Shown: positions 16,896 through 24,574, counted from the first letter of the stretch. The stretch: DNA of 64,000 bases from Paenibacillus glycanilyticus (GCF_030161375.1 NZ_BSSQ01000016.1:372329-436328); one strand, 5' to 3'. Numbers and translations: made by a program. The notes: a model not told the origin generated them from the letters alone.

Positions 16896-16937
16896 AAGCT
16901 TTTTCGCTTCCTGCCGGAGGCGGAGGAGCTTTTTTTG
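16896..16937 (+). terminator. Probable terminator
   Basis: AAGCT...TCGCTTCC, loop TGCC, GGAGGCGGAGGAGCTT, then T7; the stem has internal mismatches. Confidence 0.65.
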
Positions 16938-17046
16938 GTTGCATCTCCCGATAATTTGCATGTATGAAATTCGTAGGATTAGACACGCTAAAGTGACGGG
17001 GTTGATGAAGACCGTACCAATTGACCGAGCAGAAGGAGGAGTGCCC

Positions 17047-17277
17047 ATGTACAGTCGGAAGAAGATTCAAGAAGACATTCCGGAAGTCGTTACAAAAATC
17101 TGGTCTTGCACAAGCGAGGATTGCAATGGCTGGATGCGCGCTAATTTCTCGTTTGACCACACACCGTCCTGCGTGTTGTGTCAATCTCCAATGACGAGCG
17201 GGGAACGGATGTTGCCGCTGCTTGTGAATATGAATGACCAAGTGAAATTGAGTGCTGTCGTCACTACGGCTGAGTAG
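17047..17277 (+). CDS. Cold-inducible YdjO-like zinc-ribbon protein
   Basis: 76 residues from ATG 17047, preceded by GAAGGAGGAG. Two Cys pairs form a probable zinc ribbon: SCTSEDCNGWMR and SCVLCQSPM. The spacing and the CNGWMR(A/D)NF motif match the YdjO family (cold-induced in B. subtilis, function unknown). An upstream open frame to 16939 is not needed. Confidence 0.88.
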   Translation: MYSRKKIQEDIPEVVTKIWSCTSEDCNGWMRANFSFDHTPSCVLCQSPMTSGERMLPLLVNMNDQVKLSAVVTTAE

Positions 17278-17289
17278 TCGGCGGTTATG

Positions 17290-17319
17290 GGAGGGCGCCT
17301 GAGGAGGCGCCTTCTTTTT
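17290..17319 (+). terminator. Terminator after the YdjO-like gene
   Basis: GGCGCC-TGAGGA-GGCGCC flanked by GA/TC, followed by TTCTTTTT. Confidence 0.8.
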
Positions 17320-17325
17320 GCGTTC

Positions 17326-17354
17326 TTGACAGGACTCTCGATCCTCATTAGAAT
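17326..17354 (+). promoter_or_regulatory. Strong sigma-A promoter of the MFS gene
   Basis: TTGACA (17326-17331), 17-nt spacer, TAGAAT (17349-17354); 41 nt before the start codon. Confidence 0.8.
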
Positions 17355-17395
17355 GGGTGCGATAAAACGGTACGTTAGTTTGGAGTGTATGGCTA

Positions 17396-18613
17396 ATGGC
17401 AAAAGGTATGGATCCCTCGCCGGCTGCAGCCCCAAGGTCCGTCTTGTGGATGGCCTTGCTTCTAGGATCGCTGTCCGCGTTTGCGCCTCTCTCGATCGAT
17501 ATGTATTTGCCGGCTTTGCCGGAATTGGCGGGCGATTTCGGGGCGGGGACATCGATGTCCCAGCTTAGCTTGACGGCATGTTTGCTTGGCATTTCCCTGG
17601 GGCAGTTGTTTATTGGCCCGATCAGCGACGTCAGGGGACGGAAGAAGCCTTTGTTAATTGGACTTATTGTTTATATAGCGGCTTCTATTCTGTGCGTGGC
17701 GGCGCCGTCCATCGAAACCTTTATTGTGCTTCGGTTTGTTCAAGGCTTTGGCGGCGCGGCGGGTATTGTCATCTCGCGCGCGGTCGTTCGGGATTTGTTC
17801 GAAGGAGCGGGAATGACGAAGTTTTTCTCGATGTTAATGCTGGTGAACGGGGTTGCGCCCATTGCGGCTCCAATCGCCGGAGGGCAAATTCTGAAATGGA
17901 CGGAATGGCGCGGCGTGTTTATTGTGTTAACCGTTATAGGCGCCGTGATGTTTGTGGCAGTGTGGCTCGGGATGAAGGAATCGCTCCGGGAGGACAACCG
18001 CTCGCAGGGCGGTCTTGGCAACATGTTGCGCAAGTTTGGCGGTTTGCTGAAGGACCGCGTATTTATGGGGTATGCGCTAACGCAAGGTTTTGTGGTGGCT
18101 GCGATGTTCGCTTATATTTCCGGTTCGCCGTTTGTCATTCAGAACTTGTTTGGCGTTTCTCCGCAAGGCTACAGCTTATGTTTTGCCATCAACGGGCTTG
18201 GCATTATCGCGGCCAGCCAGACGGCAGGGCGACTCGCGGGCAAGGTTAGCGCAAGGGCTTTGCTAGCTACGGGTCTTAGCCTCGCGTTTGCGGGCGGACT
18301 TGTGCTTCTGCTCTCGATTTTGGCTGGCTGGGGACTTTTTGCGGTGCTGGTTCCGTTATTTTTCGTCGTGTCCAGCGTCGGGATCGTGCAGACGGCCAGC
18401 TTTTCGCTTGCGATGCAGAATCAGCAGCAAGCGGCGGGCAGTGCCTCGGCGCTGCTAGGTTTGTTATCGTTTGTGTTTGGCGCCTGCATGGCGCCGCTTG
18501 TTGGACTTGGCGGCAGCGATGCGGCCTTGCCGATGGGGATTGTAATAGCCGCCGCGGAGACGGCAGCGGTGCTTAGTTACGTCCTGCTAGTGCGGCGTGC
18601 AAGGTTGCGCTAA
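17396..18613 (+). CDS. Bcr/CflA family multidrug efflux MFS transporter
   Basis: 405 residues with 12 membrane segments. Drug:H+ antiporter-1 motifs of the Bcr/CflA branch are seen: SIDMYLPALPEL in the first segment and GPISDVRGRKKPLL in the first cytoplasmic loop. The motif-C-like region (VNGVAPIAAPIAGGQI) lies in segment 5. Relatives export bicyclomycin, chloramphenicol or sulfonamides; the actual substrate is unknown. ATG 17396 has only a weak GGAG upstream. The promoter and terminator make it a single-gene unit. Confidence 0.9.
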   Translation: MAKGMDPSPAAAPRSVLWMALLLGSLSAFAPLSIDMYLPALPELAGDFGAGTSMSQLSLTACLLGISLGQLFIGPISDVRGRKKPLLIGLIVYIAASILCVAAPSIETFIVLRFVQGFGGAAGIVISRAVVRDLFEGAGMTKFFSMLMLVNGVAPIAAPIAGGQILKWTEWRGVFIVLTVIGAVMFVAVWLGMKESLREDNRSQGGLGNMLRKFGGLLKDRVFMGYALTQGFVVAAMFAYISGSPFVIQNLFGVSPQGYSLCFAINGLGIIAASQTAGRLAGKVSARALLATGLSLAFAGGLVLLLSILAGWGLFAVLVPLFFVVSSVGIVQTASFSLAMQNQQQAAGSASALLGLLSFVFGACMAPLVGLGGSDAALPMGIVIAAAETAAVLSYVLLVRRARLR

Positions 18614-18666
18614 TGAGATGCTTGTCCGTCGATGATCTAACTCGGTGGTCCAGCAGCGCGTTCAAC

Positions 18667-18716
18667 AAAAAGAGCGATGACTCGGCGGGTTCAGCCGGGC
18701 AATCGCTCTTTTTTTA
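18667..18716. terminator. Bidirectional terminator between MFS and TrpD2-like genes
   Basis: AAAAAGAGCGAT pairs with AATCGCTCTTTTT, with an inner CGGC/GCCG arm, and lies between convergent genes. Confidence 0.88.
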
Positions 18717-18741
18717 TTGAATGGAAGAGGTTGATGTTACC

Positions 18742-19800
18742 TTACTTAACGCCGCCGATCGGCGCCGGCGTTTCTTCGCCGAGCAAGCTGCTGCGCCATG
18801 TCTTATAACGTTCCCAGGCGACGCCGCTGTCGAGCAGCGCTTTGCATTGATACAACGCTTCTTCGACCGATTCGGCGCGGTCCGCGAGGCGAAGTCGGAC
18901 CGCGGCATTCAGCAGAACCTGATTCACATAACCGATATGCGCGTTTCCTTGCAGCACCGCTTCGGCCGTCTCGATCTGCTCTGCGGCGGTCCATTCGGTT
19001 TTCTCGGGCAGGATCGCTTCCAGGCCAAACGTTTCCGGATCAATGACATGCAGCCGTGCTTCGCCGTTCTCCACGATATACGTACGGGTCGGACGGTCGA
19101 TGAACAGATCCTCCGAGCCTTCCGTCCCTTGGACGATAAGGGCGCGGCGGTATTGCAAATCGGTGAGCAGCTTGCTCATCCGGTCAAAGACGGTATTGTG
19201 GAAGACGCCAAAAGCCAGGTAAGGCGAATGGGAGAAATCAATGAGTTTCTCCGCCGTATTCAAAACCGTACGCATGCCAAGCTCTTCCCGGATACCCCGG
19301 AGTTCCTTAAGAGGGGGACACCATTCCTCCGTATCGACAAAGAGTACCCCGGTTGCGGCAGCTATGGGGATTACCCGTTCGCGCGCCAGCTGCGGCTTGC
19401 TAATTCCTATCTCGGCGAGCATATCAAGCAGCGTAACGCCCCATTTGGGCGGCAACGACTTCGCGCCGTGCAGCGTAACCGGCAAGCCGGCAGAGGCCAG
19501 CAGGAAAGCTGTCGCAAACGAAGCGAAGAAGCTTTTTACCCGACCGTCGTATGGTCCTGCGCAGTCCAATCCTTCGAGAATAGGCGCGCGGTAGGCGCTC
19601 TTGCGGCATACATTTACGAATGCTTCCAGCTCCTCGACGCTCTCCATCTTAATCCGTTCGGCAATAAAAAAGGCGCCCATTTGGGCAGGGGTTGCTTTCC
19701 GGTTCATGATCCAGTCAGCCGCTTCCAGCGCTTCTTCGTAGGTCAAATCTCTAGCGCCTCTTTTACCGCGGCCGACTTCTTTTAATAGTTTTGTAAACAT
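18742..19800 (-). CDS. Anthranilate phosphoribosyltransferase-like protein (TrpD2/YbiB type)
   Basis: 352 residues with the nucleoside phosphorylase/TrpD fold: an N-terminal helical domain (LTYEEALEAADWIMNRKATPAQMGAF, split over residues 18-45) and a C-terminal domain. The glycine-rich PRPP motif of true TrpD is altered (GPYDGRVKSFFASFATAFLL), as in the YbiB/TrpD2 group that does not make tryptophan. E. coli YbiB binds nucleic acid. The gene lies 12 bp behind the ANTAR regulator in one operon and next to nitrite reductase, so a role in nitrogen control or RNA binding is plausible but unproven. ATG 19800 is preferred over GTG 19809. Confidence 0.78.
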   Translation of the reverse strand: MFTKLLKEVGRGKRGARDLTYEEALEAADWIMNRKATPAQMGAFFIAERIKMESVEELEAFVNVCRKSAYRAPILEGLDCAGPYDGRVKSFFASFATAFLLASAGLPVTLHGAKSLPPKWGVTLLDMLAEIGISKPQLARERVIPIAAATGVLFVDTEEWCPPLKELRGIREELGMRTVLNTAEKLIDFSHSPYLAFGVFHNTVFDRMSKLLTDLQYRRALIVQGTEGSEDLFIDRPTRTYIVENGEARLHVIDPETFGLEAILPEKTEWTAAEQIETAEAVLQGNAHIGYVNQVLLNAAVRLRLADRAESVEEALYQCKALLDSGVAWERYKTWRSSLLGEETPAPIGGVK

Positions 19801-19812
19801 CGTCAGCACCCC

Positions 19813-20394
19813 TTATTTCTGCTCTTGCAGCAGCTGATAAACTTTCACGATGGACATCGCGACATCAACGATCCGTTTCCGCTCGTTCATGGCCTGCTTG
19901 CGCAGCAGATCATAAGCTTCCGCTTCGGATACCTGTTTTATTTTACATAGAATCCCCTTGGCCATGTCAATCCATTTCCGCTCTTCAAGCCGCGCTTCCA
20001 GCTGTTTCCGTTCGTTTTGCCACTGTTGCCGTTCAAAGCAGGTTTTCGAGCCGAAATGCAGCGCCCAATGCAGCTGCTGCTCGCTCATCGATGGCGTTAG
20101 AATGCCGTCAACCGGCAGATCATCCTCGCAAAAGGCGGCGGACAGGGCTGCCGTGTCCGCGCTGCACCACCATAACATAGGCACTCTCTTGCGCTGGAGA
20201 AGCCTATTGCCCCAAGCCTTCACTTCGCCAAGCGGCAGATGAAGCACAACGGCATCGGCTTTGACCAGATGGGTTTTGGCCGTTTCATCCGAACTGGCAT
20301 ATAAGACGGAATAGCCGTACGCCTCCAACATTTGCTCCAGCGACTGTATTTCAGCTTTCTCCCCGGGATTGTCGATTACTAACAGAGAACGCAT
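19813..20394 (-). CDS. ANTAR domain RNA-binding antitermination regulator
   Basis: 193 residues from ATG 20394, fixed by GAGGAGG 5 nt upstream. The N-terminal 115 residues form a receiver-like domain without clear phosphorylation residues. A coiled coil follows (RQQWQNERKQLEARLEER) and then an ANTAR domain (residues 135-190: MAKGILCKIKQVSEAEAYD, LLRKQAMNERKRIVDVA). AmiR and NasR/NasT proteins with this domain bind paired hexaloop hairpins in leaders and stop termination. The gene is divergent from nirB, whose leader has exactly such hairpins. A GlnR/TnrA-type box (20431-20447) lies in its promoter region. It probably couples nitrite or nitrate to nirB expression. Confidence 0.92.
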   Translation of the reverse strand: MRSLLVIDNPGEKAEIQSLEQMLEAYGYSVLYASSDETAKTHLVKADAVVLHLPLGEVKAWGNRLLQRKRVPMLWWCSADTAALSAAFCEDDLPVDGILTPSMSEQQLHWALHFGSKTCFERQQWQNERKQLEARLEERKWIDMAKGILCKIKQVSEAEAYDLLRKQAMNERKRIVDVAMSIVKVYQLLQEQK

Positions 20395-20430
20395 GTCATC
20401 CTCCTCTTCCCCTACGAACAAAATATCATT

Positions 20431-20447
20431 TGTTATTATATATAACA
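20431..20447. promoter_or_regulatory. GlnR/TnrA box of the ANTAR regulator operon
   Basis: TGTTATTATATATAACA matches TGTNA-N7-TNACA exactly. It lies 37 bp upstream of the ANTAR start codon, in the divergent region with nirB. Confidence 0.8.
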
Positions 20448-20491
20448 TGGGAACTGTGAAACTGTCGATATGCACAAATGTTCAATTTTAA

Positions 20492-20508
20492 TGTTAAGTA
20501 TGTTGACA
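20492..20508. promoter_or_regulatory. GlnR/TnrA box overlapping the nirB -35 box
   Basis: TGTTAAGTATGTTGACA matches TGTNA-N7-TNACA exactly; its right half is the TTGACA -35 box (20503-20508), as for a site that represses when nitrogen is plentiful. Confidence 0.8.
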
Positions 20509-20531
20509 TGAAGATCATGCCATTGTATAGT
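20503..20531 (+). promoter_or_regulatory. nirB operon promoter
   Basis: TTGACA, 17-nt spacer, TATAGT. Transcription should begin near 20538, giving a leader of about 200 nt. Confidence 0.85.
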
Positions 20532-20577
20532 TACGTTAACATCCACTAGTTTTTATGGGACTAATTGAAAATCTTTC

Positions 20578-20625
20578 ATGAATACAATGGCGTATTCATC
20601 TGAAGCGGCAATGAAGCCTGACTTC
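20578..20625 (+). promoter_or_regulatory. ANTAR target RNA: two hexaloop hairpins
   Basis: Hairpin 1 has an 8-bp perfect stem ATGAATAC/GTATTCAT with loop AATGGC (20586-20591). Hairpin 2 has GGC/GCC over an internal loop and GAAG/CTTC, with loop AATGAA (20610-20615). Both hexaloops have A at position 1 and G at position 4, the known ANTAR recognition rule. The two hairpins are 2 nt apart. Hairpin 2 shares 20614-20625 with the terminator stem. Confidence 0.92.
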
Positions 20626-20682
20626 GTATTTTGCGGGACAACACACGTGTGTGCCTCGCGAAATCCGGAGTCGGGCTTTTTC
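20614..20682 (+). terminator. Regulated terminator of the nirB leader
   Basis: AAGCCTGACTTCG (20614-20626) pairs over 13 bp with CGGAGTCGGGCTT (20666-20678), with an inner ATTTTGCG/CGCGAAAT arm, then a T run. It cannot form together with ANTAR hairpin 2. Confidence 0.88.
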
Positions 20683-20736
20683 TATTTATCAGCGGGATCT
20701 AGAGCTAGAGAGAGTGGAGTCGAGAGGAGAATGACA

Positions 20737-23178
20737 ATGGCGGATCGGAAGAAATTAGTGCTGGTTGGCAACGGAATGGCGGGGGTAAGGGCGATCGAAC
20801 ATTTGATCAAGCTTGCGCCGGATGCCTATAGCATTACGATATTCGGAGCGGAGCCTTATCCGAACTATAACCGGATTATGTTGTCCTCGGTGCTTGCGGG
20901 CGGTACGGACATGAAGGATATCGTCATTAACGACTGGGATTGGTATACGGACAATCATATACAGCTGCATGCCGGCCACGCGGTGACGAAGATTGATACG
21001 AAGCGGAAAAAAGTCTACTCCCAGCAAGGGGTGGAAGCGGATTACGACGTGCTGGTCATCGCGACCGGTTCCAATCCGTTTATGCTGCCGCTGCCGGGCG
21101 CAAACAAAGAAGGGGTCATCGGGTTCCGCGATATCCGCGATACCGAAATCATGCAGGAAACCTCCCAGAAGTATAAGAAAGCGGCCGTCATCGGCGGTGG
21201 CCTGCTTGGACTCGAAGCGGCGCGCGGATTGCTTAACTTGGGGATGGACGTTCATGTCGTTCATATTAACTCGATTCTGATGAACCGTGAGCTCGATGAG
21301 CCGGCCGCACGCATGCTGCAGCGCGAACTTGAAGCGCAAGGAATGAAGTTCCTGCTTAACAAACAATCCGCTTCCATTACCGGCAGACGCCGCGTCAAGG
21401 CTTTGGAGTTCGCAGACGGCAGCGAAGTGGAAGCCGATCTTATCGTGATGGCGGTGGGGATCCGACCGAACGTCGAATTAGCCAAAGCATCGGGTATCGA
21501 AGTCAACCGCGGGATTGTAGTAGACGACTTTATGCGGACGAATGTACCGGATGTGTACGCGGTTGGCGAATGCGCCGAACATCGGGGCAGAGCATACGGT
21601 CTAGTAGCTCCGCTATACGAGCAAGGCGCCGTACTGGCGAAACTTCTGGCCGGCGTCGAGACGGAAGGCTACCAAGGCTCCGTTACTTCGACCAAGCTGA
21701 AAGTATCCGGCGTGGACGTATTCTCGGCAGGTCAATTTAATGAAGGCCCGGGCACAAGAGCTTTGCGCATGCAGGATGATCTGTCCGGTACGTATAAAAA
21801 AATCGTGTTCAAAGACGGCAAGCTGGTAGGAGCCGTACTGTTTGGCGATACGGCGGACGGTCCCGAGCTATTCTCGATTATGAAAAAAGGCGAGTCGGTT
21901 GAAGGGAGAGAGAAGGAACTGCTGCTTGGTTTCTCGCCGGCGGCGGGAGGCAGCGGCTCTTCGGTCTCGGACCGCTTGGCCGCGATGGCTGACGATGAAA
22001 TCGTCTGCGGCTGTAACGGCGTATCAAAAGGCGCAATTGCCGATGCCGTGCAAAATAAAGGCTGCAATACGTTAGCGAGCATAAAAGGCTGCACGAAAGC
22101 TTCAGCGTCCTGCGGCGGATGTAAATCGCAGGTCGAAGGACTTCTGAAGCTGTACGCGGGCGATGCCGCGGGCGTTCCCGCGAAAGAAGGCATCTGCGGC
22201 TGCACCGATCATTCCCGCGACGAGATCGTGGCGGCGATTAAGGAAATGCGCCTGATGACCGTCAAGGAAGTCATGAACGTGATGCATTGGAAAAACGAAG
22301 AAGGCTGCTCGAAATGCCGCCCGTCGCTTAACTACTATCTTGGCATGTTGTGGCCGGGGGAATACGAGGATCAGAAGGAATCGCGCTTTACGAACGAACG
22401 TTATCACGCCAACATCCAGAAGGACGGCACCTATTCGGTTGTTCCCCGCGTATACGGCGGCGTTACGACGCCGGCCGACCTGATCAAGATCGCTACCGTC
22501 GCGGAGAAATACGACGTTCCGATGGTGAAGTTCACCGGCGGCCAACGGCTTGACCTGCTCGGGATCAAGAAAGAAGATTTGCCGAAGATTTGGGAGGAGC
22601 TCGATATGCCTTCCGGCCACGCATACGGCAAGACGCTTCGTACCGTCAAGACTTGCGTAGGCAACACCTTCTGCCGGTTTGGCACGCAAGATGCGATCGG
22701 CATGGGCATCCGGATGGAGAAAGCGTTCGAGAGAATGACTGCCCCGGCGAAAGTAAAGCTTGCCGTATCCGGCTGCCCGCGCAACTGCGCGGAAGCAACG
22801 ATTAAGGACTTTGGCGTTGTGGCGATCGACGGCGGCTGGGAGCTTCATGTCGGCGGCAACGGCGGCGTGCATGTACGGGCGACGGAGTTGCTCTGCATCG
22901 TGAAGACGGAAGACGAAGTGATGGAGTGGTCTTCCGCTTTCCTGCAATACTACCGCGAGAATGCGACATGGAACGAACGTACGGCGCAATGGATTGAGCG
23001 CGTAGGGCTCGATCATGTGAAGAAAGCTCTGGAGAATCGGGAGGACCGTATGGCTCTGGTGGAGCGCCTCGAGACCACGCTTAGCCATACCAAAGATCCG
23101 TGGAAAGAAATTGTAGAGAACAAAGAGCTGCGCAAAAACTTCGAGCAATTATCCGCTCCGCAGCCAGTGCAAGGATAG
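20737..23178 (+). CDS. nirB: Assimilatory nitrite reductase [NAD(P)H], large subunit
   Basis: 813 residues from ATG 20737 with AGGAGA 6 nt upstream. The frame stays open through the leader back to 20578, but that part is the regulatory RNA. Order of domains: FAD/NAD(P)H oxidoreductase (LVLVGNGMAGVRAIEHL near residue 10, second Rossmann motif AVIGGGLLGLEAARGL), BFD-like [2Fe-2S] domain (CGCNGVSKGAI ... CGGCKSQVEGLL), then two nitrite/sulfite reductase halves. The siroheme-[4Fe-4S] cysteines are seen as TCVGNTFCRFG and SGCPRNCAEA. It reduces nitrite to ammonium with six electrons. It heads the operon with nirD, nirC and the siroheme methyltransferase and is controlled by the promoter box and ANTAR leader upstream. 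Confidence 0.96.
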   Translation: MADRKKLVLVGNGMAGVRAIEHLIKLAPDAYSITIFGAEPYPNYNRIMLSSVLAGGTDMKDIVINDWDWYTDNHIQLHAGHAVTKIDTKRKKVYSQQGVEADYDVLVIATGSNPFMLPLPGANKEGVIGFRDIRDTEIMQETSQKYKKAAVIGGGLLGLEAARGLLNLGMDVHVVHINSILMNRELDEPAARMLQRELEAQGMKFLLNKQSASITGRRRVKALEFADGSEVEADLIVMAVGIRPNVELAKASGIEVNRGIVVDDFMRTNVPDVYAVGECAEHRGRAYGLVAPLYEQGAVLAKLLAGVETEGYQGSVTSTKLKVSGVDVFSAGQFNEGPGTRALRMQDDLSGTYKKIVFKDGKLVGAVLFGDTADGPELFSIMKKGESVEGREKELLLGFSPAAGGSGSSVSDRLAAMADDEIVCGCNGVSKGAIADAVQNKGCNTLASIKGCTKASASCGGCKSQVEGLLKLYAGDAAGVPAKEGICGCTDHSRDEIVAAIKEMRLMTVKEVMNVMHWKNEEGCSKCRPSLNYYLGMLWPGEYEDQKESRFTNERYHANIQKDGTYSVVPRVYGGVTTPADLIKIATVAEKYDVPMVKFTGGQRLDLLGIKKEDLPKIWEELDMPSGHAYGKTLRTVKTCVGNTFCRFGTQDAIGMGIRMEKAFERMTAPAKVKLAVSGCPRNCAEATIKDFGVVAIDGGWELHVGGNGGVHVRATELLCIVKTEDEVMEWSSAFLQYYRENATWNERTAQWIERVGLDHVKKALENREDRMALVERLETTLSHTKDPWKEIVENKELRKNFEQLSAPQPVQG

Positions 23179-23192
23179 GGGGAGCTGAATGT

Positions 23193-23507
23193 ATGGTGAC
23201 AAAGGTGCTTGTGGCAAAAATATCGGATATCGACGTATTAGGCTCTCGTACGCTGCAGATCGACAATACGGACATTGCCATTTTTCGCTTGTCGGACGGC
23301 AGCATCAAGGCAGTCGAGAACAAATGCCCGCATAAAGGCGGCAGGCTTTCGGAGGGGATGGTATGCGGCACGGCCGTACACTGTCCGCTGCATGACTGGA
23401 AGATCGATTTGAGAAGCGGGCGGGTACAGGAACCGGATGAAGGCTGTATCAAAACCTTTGAGACGGAGCTAGATCCTGCCAGCGGCAACATCTATATCAC
23501 CTTATAA
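23193..23507 (+). CDS. nirD: Nitrite reductase small subunit, Rieske type
   Basis: 104 residues from ATG 23193 (GGGGGAG 9 nt upstream), 14 bp after nirB. A Rieske [2Fe-2S] domain is complete: CPHKGG and CPLHDW give Cys-His pairs near residues 46-48 and 65-68. NirD-family proteins of this type pair with the NirB flavoprotein/siroheme subunit. A frame extending back into nirB is spurious. Confidence 0.94.
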   Translation: MVTKVLVAKISDIDVLGSRTLQIDNTDIAIFRLSDGSIKAVENKCPHKGGRLSEGMVCGTAVHCPLHDWKIDLRSGRVQEPDEGCIKTFETELDPASGNIYITL

Positions 23508-23540
23508 AATAGAGAAAAAGCGGAGAGAAACAACGAGCGG

Positions 23541-23697
23541 AACGCTTTCGAAGAATGAGATTTATGCTTTCGAAGTATGAATCATCACGATAGCCCGCCC
23601 TCGGGCTATTGTGGTAATAATTCATTAGGTTATGCTTTCGAAGTATGAATCATCACGATAGCCCGCCTTCGGGCTATTACGGTGATCATTCATTTTA
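23541..23697 (+). repeat. Tandem 68-bp structured leader elements before nirC
   Basis: Two copies begin at 23564 and 23632, exactly 68 bp apart (ATGCTTTCGAAGTATGAAT in both), with a 20-bp stub of a third at 23541. Each folds as GAAT-C-ATCAC-GAT-AGCCCG, a 4-nt loop, CGGGCT-ATT-GTGRT-ATTC. The closing ATTC is followed by ATTAGG in copy 1 and by ATTTTAGGAGG, the nirC ribosome binding site, in copy 2. A right-arm change GTGGT to GTGAT between copies keeps the pairing with ATCAC. The array is homologous to 15791-15959. Confidence 0.75.
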
Positions 23698-23710
23698 GGA
23701 GGAATCGAAC

Positions 23711-24574
23711 ATGGACTACGTAAAACCGGCTGAAGTACTGGAAACGATGGTCGAAGCGGGTACGGCCAAGACGGAGATGGGCGCATCGCAAATGCTGATG
23801 AGAGGATTTCTTGGCGGCGGCATCTTGGCTTTTGCCACAACGCTCGCTTATACGGCCACAACGCAAACGTCGCTTCCTCTCGCGGGAGCCGTCATATTCC
23901 CGATCGGTTTCGTCATCATCGTCCTGCTTGGGCTTGAGCTAGTAACCGGCAGCTTTGCTCTCATTCCTCTATCGGTATTCCAACGGACAACAACGCTGTC
24001 CCGCATGTTCGTAAATTACGTGCTGGTTATTATCGGCCACCTGATCGGCTGCGCCGTATATGCGGCTTTATACGGCATGGCGGTCACCAAGATGGGAACG
24101 GATATGGCGAATCCGCTTGCCCAAATGCTCATTCAAGTGAGTGAAACGAAGACGCTTGGTTATCAGAAAATGGGCTTTGACGGTATTATTCTCGTCTTCA
24201 TCAAGGCTGTTTTGTGCAACTGGATGGTAACTTTGGGCGTTGTTATGGCGATGACCTCCAAATCGACATTGGGCAAAATCGTCGCAATGTGGCTGCCGAT
24301 TCTAATGTTTTTCGAGCAAGGTTTTGAGCATGCGGTCGTGAATATGTTCGTAATCCCTGCCGGCATGATGCTTGGCGCGGACGTAACCGTGAGCGATTGG
24401 TGGATCTGGAACCAGATCCCGGTGCTTCTTGGCAACTTTGTAGGCGGCGCCTTGTTTACCGGCTTTATGTTCTACTGGTCGCATAACAAGAAGGCGGAAG
24501 GCGCCGAACATGCAAATTCCTCTGCGCAAATCCCGGCAAAACCGGCGCTTGCCGCCGAGAAAAGCGGTCTCTAA
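23711..24574 (+). CDS. nirC: Formate/nitrite transporter family channel (NirC-like)
   Basis: 287 residues with six membrane segments, the FocA/NirC fold. Family motifs: RGFLGGGILAFATTL near residue 30, LELVTGSFALIPLS, a conserved LCNWMVTLGV and a second half with FVIPAGMMLG. It carries nitrite (or formate) across the membrane; lying between nirD and the siroheme methyltransferase makes nitrite the likely substrate. The 203-bp gap to nirD is long for an operon and is filled by the tandem RNA element. ATG 23711 follows TTTTAGGAGGAAT. Confidence 0.94.
   Translation: MDYVKPAEVLETMVEAGTAKTEMGASQMLMRGFLGGGILAFATTLAYTATTQTSLPLAGAVIFPIGFVIIVLLGLELVTGSFALIPLSVFQRTTTLSRMFVNYVLVIIGHLIGCAVYAALYGMAVTKMGTDMANPLAQMLIQVSETKTLGYQKMGFDGIILVFIKAVLCNWMVTLGVVMAMTSKSTLGKIVAMWLPILMFFEQGFEHAVVNMFVIPAGMMLGADVTVSDWWIWNQIPVLLGNFVGGALFTGFMFYWSHNKKAEGAEHANSSAQIPAKPALAAEKSGL

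Noticed and set aside
16894..17592. A 232-codon minus-strand frame across the YdjO-like gene and MFS start
   Set aside because: It crosses a terminator, a zinc-ribbon gene and a strong promoter on the plus strand; composition is not protein-like.
18721..19785. A 354-codon open frame opposite the TrpD2-like gene
   Set aside because: It mirrors the real gene on the other strand and has no homology or ribosome binding site.
20578..20736. N-terminal extension of nirB to the ATG at 20578
   Set aside because: This stretch is the ANTAR hairpin pair and terminator; the ATG lies in the first hairpin. A proper ribosome binding site precedes ATG 20737, where homologues begin.
22102..23148. A 348-codon minus-strand frame inside nirB
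   Set aside because: It is antisense to the siroheme-binding region of nirB, which has clear motifs on the plus strand.
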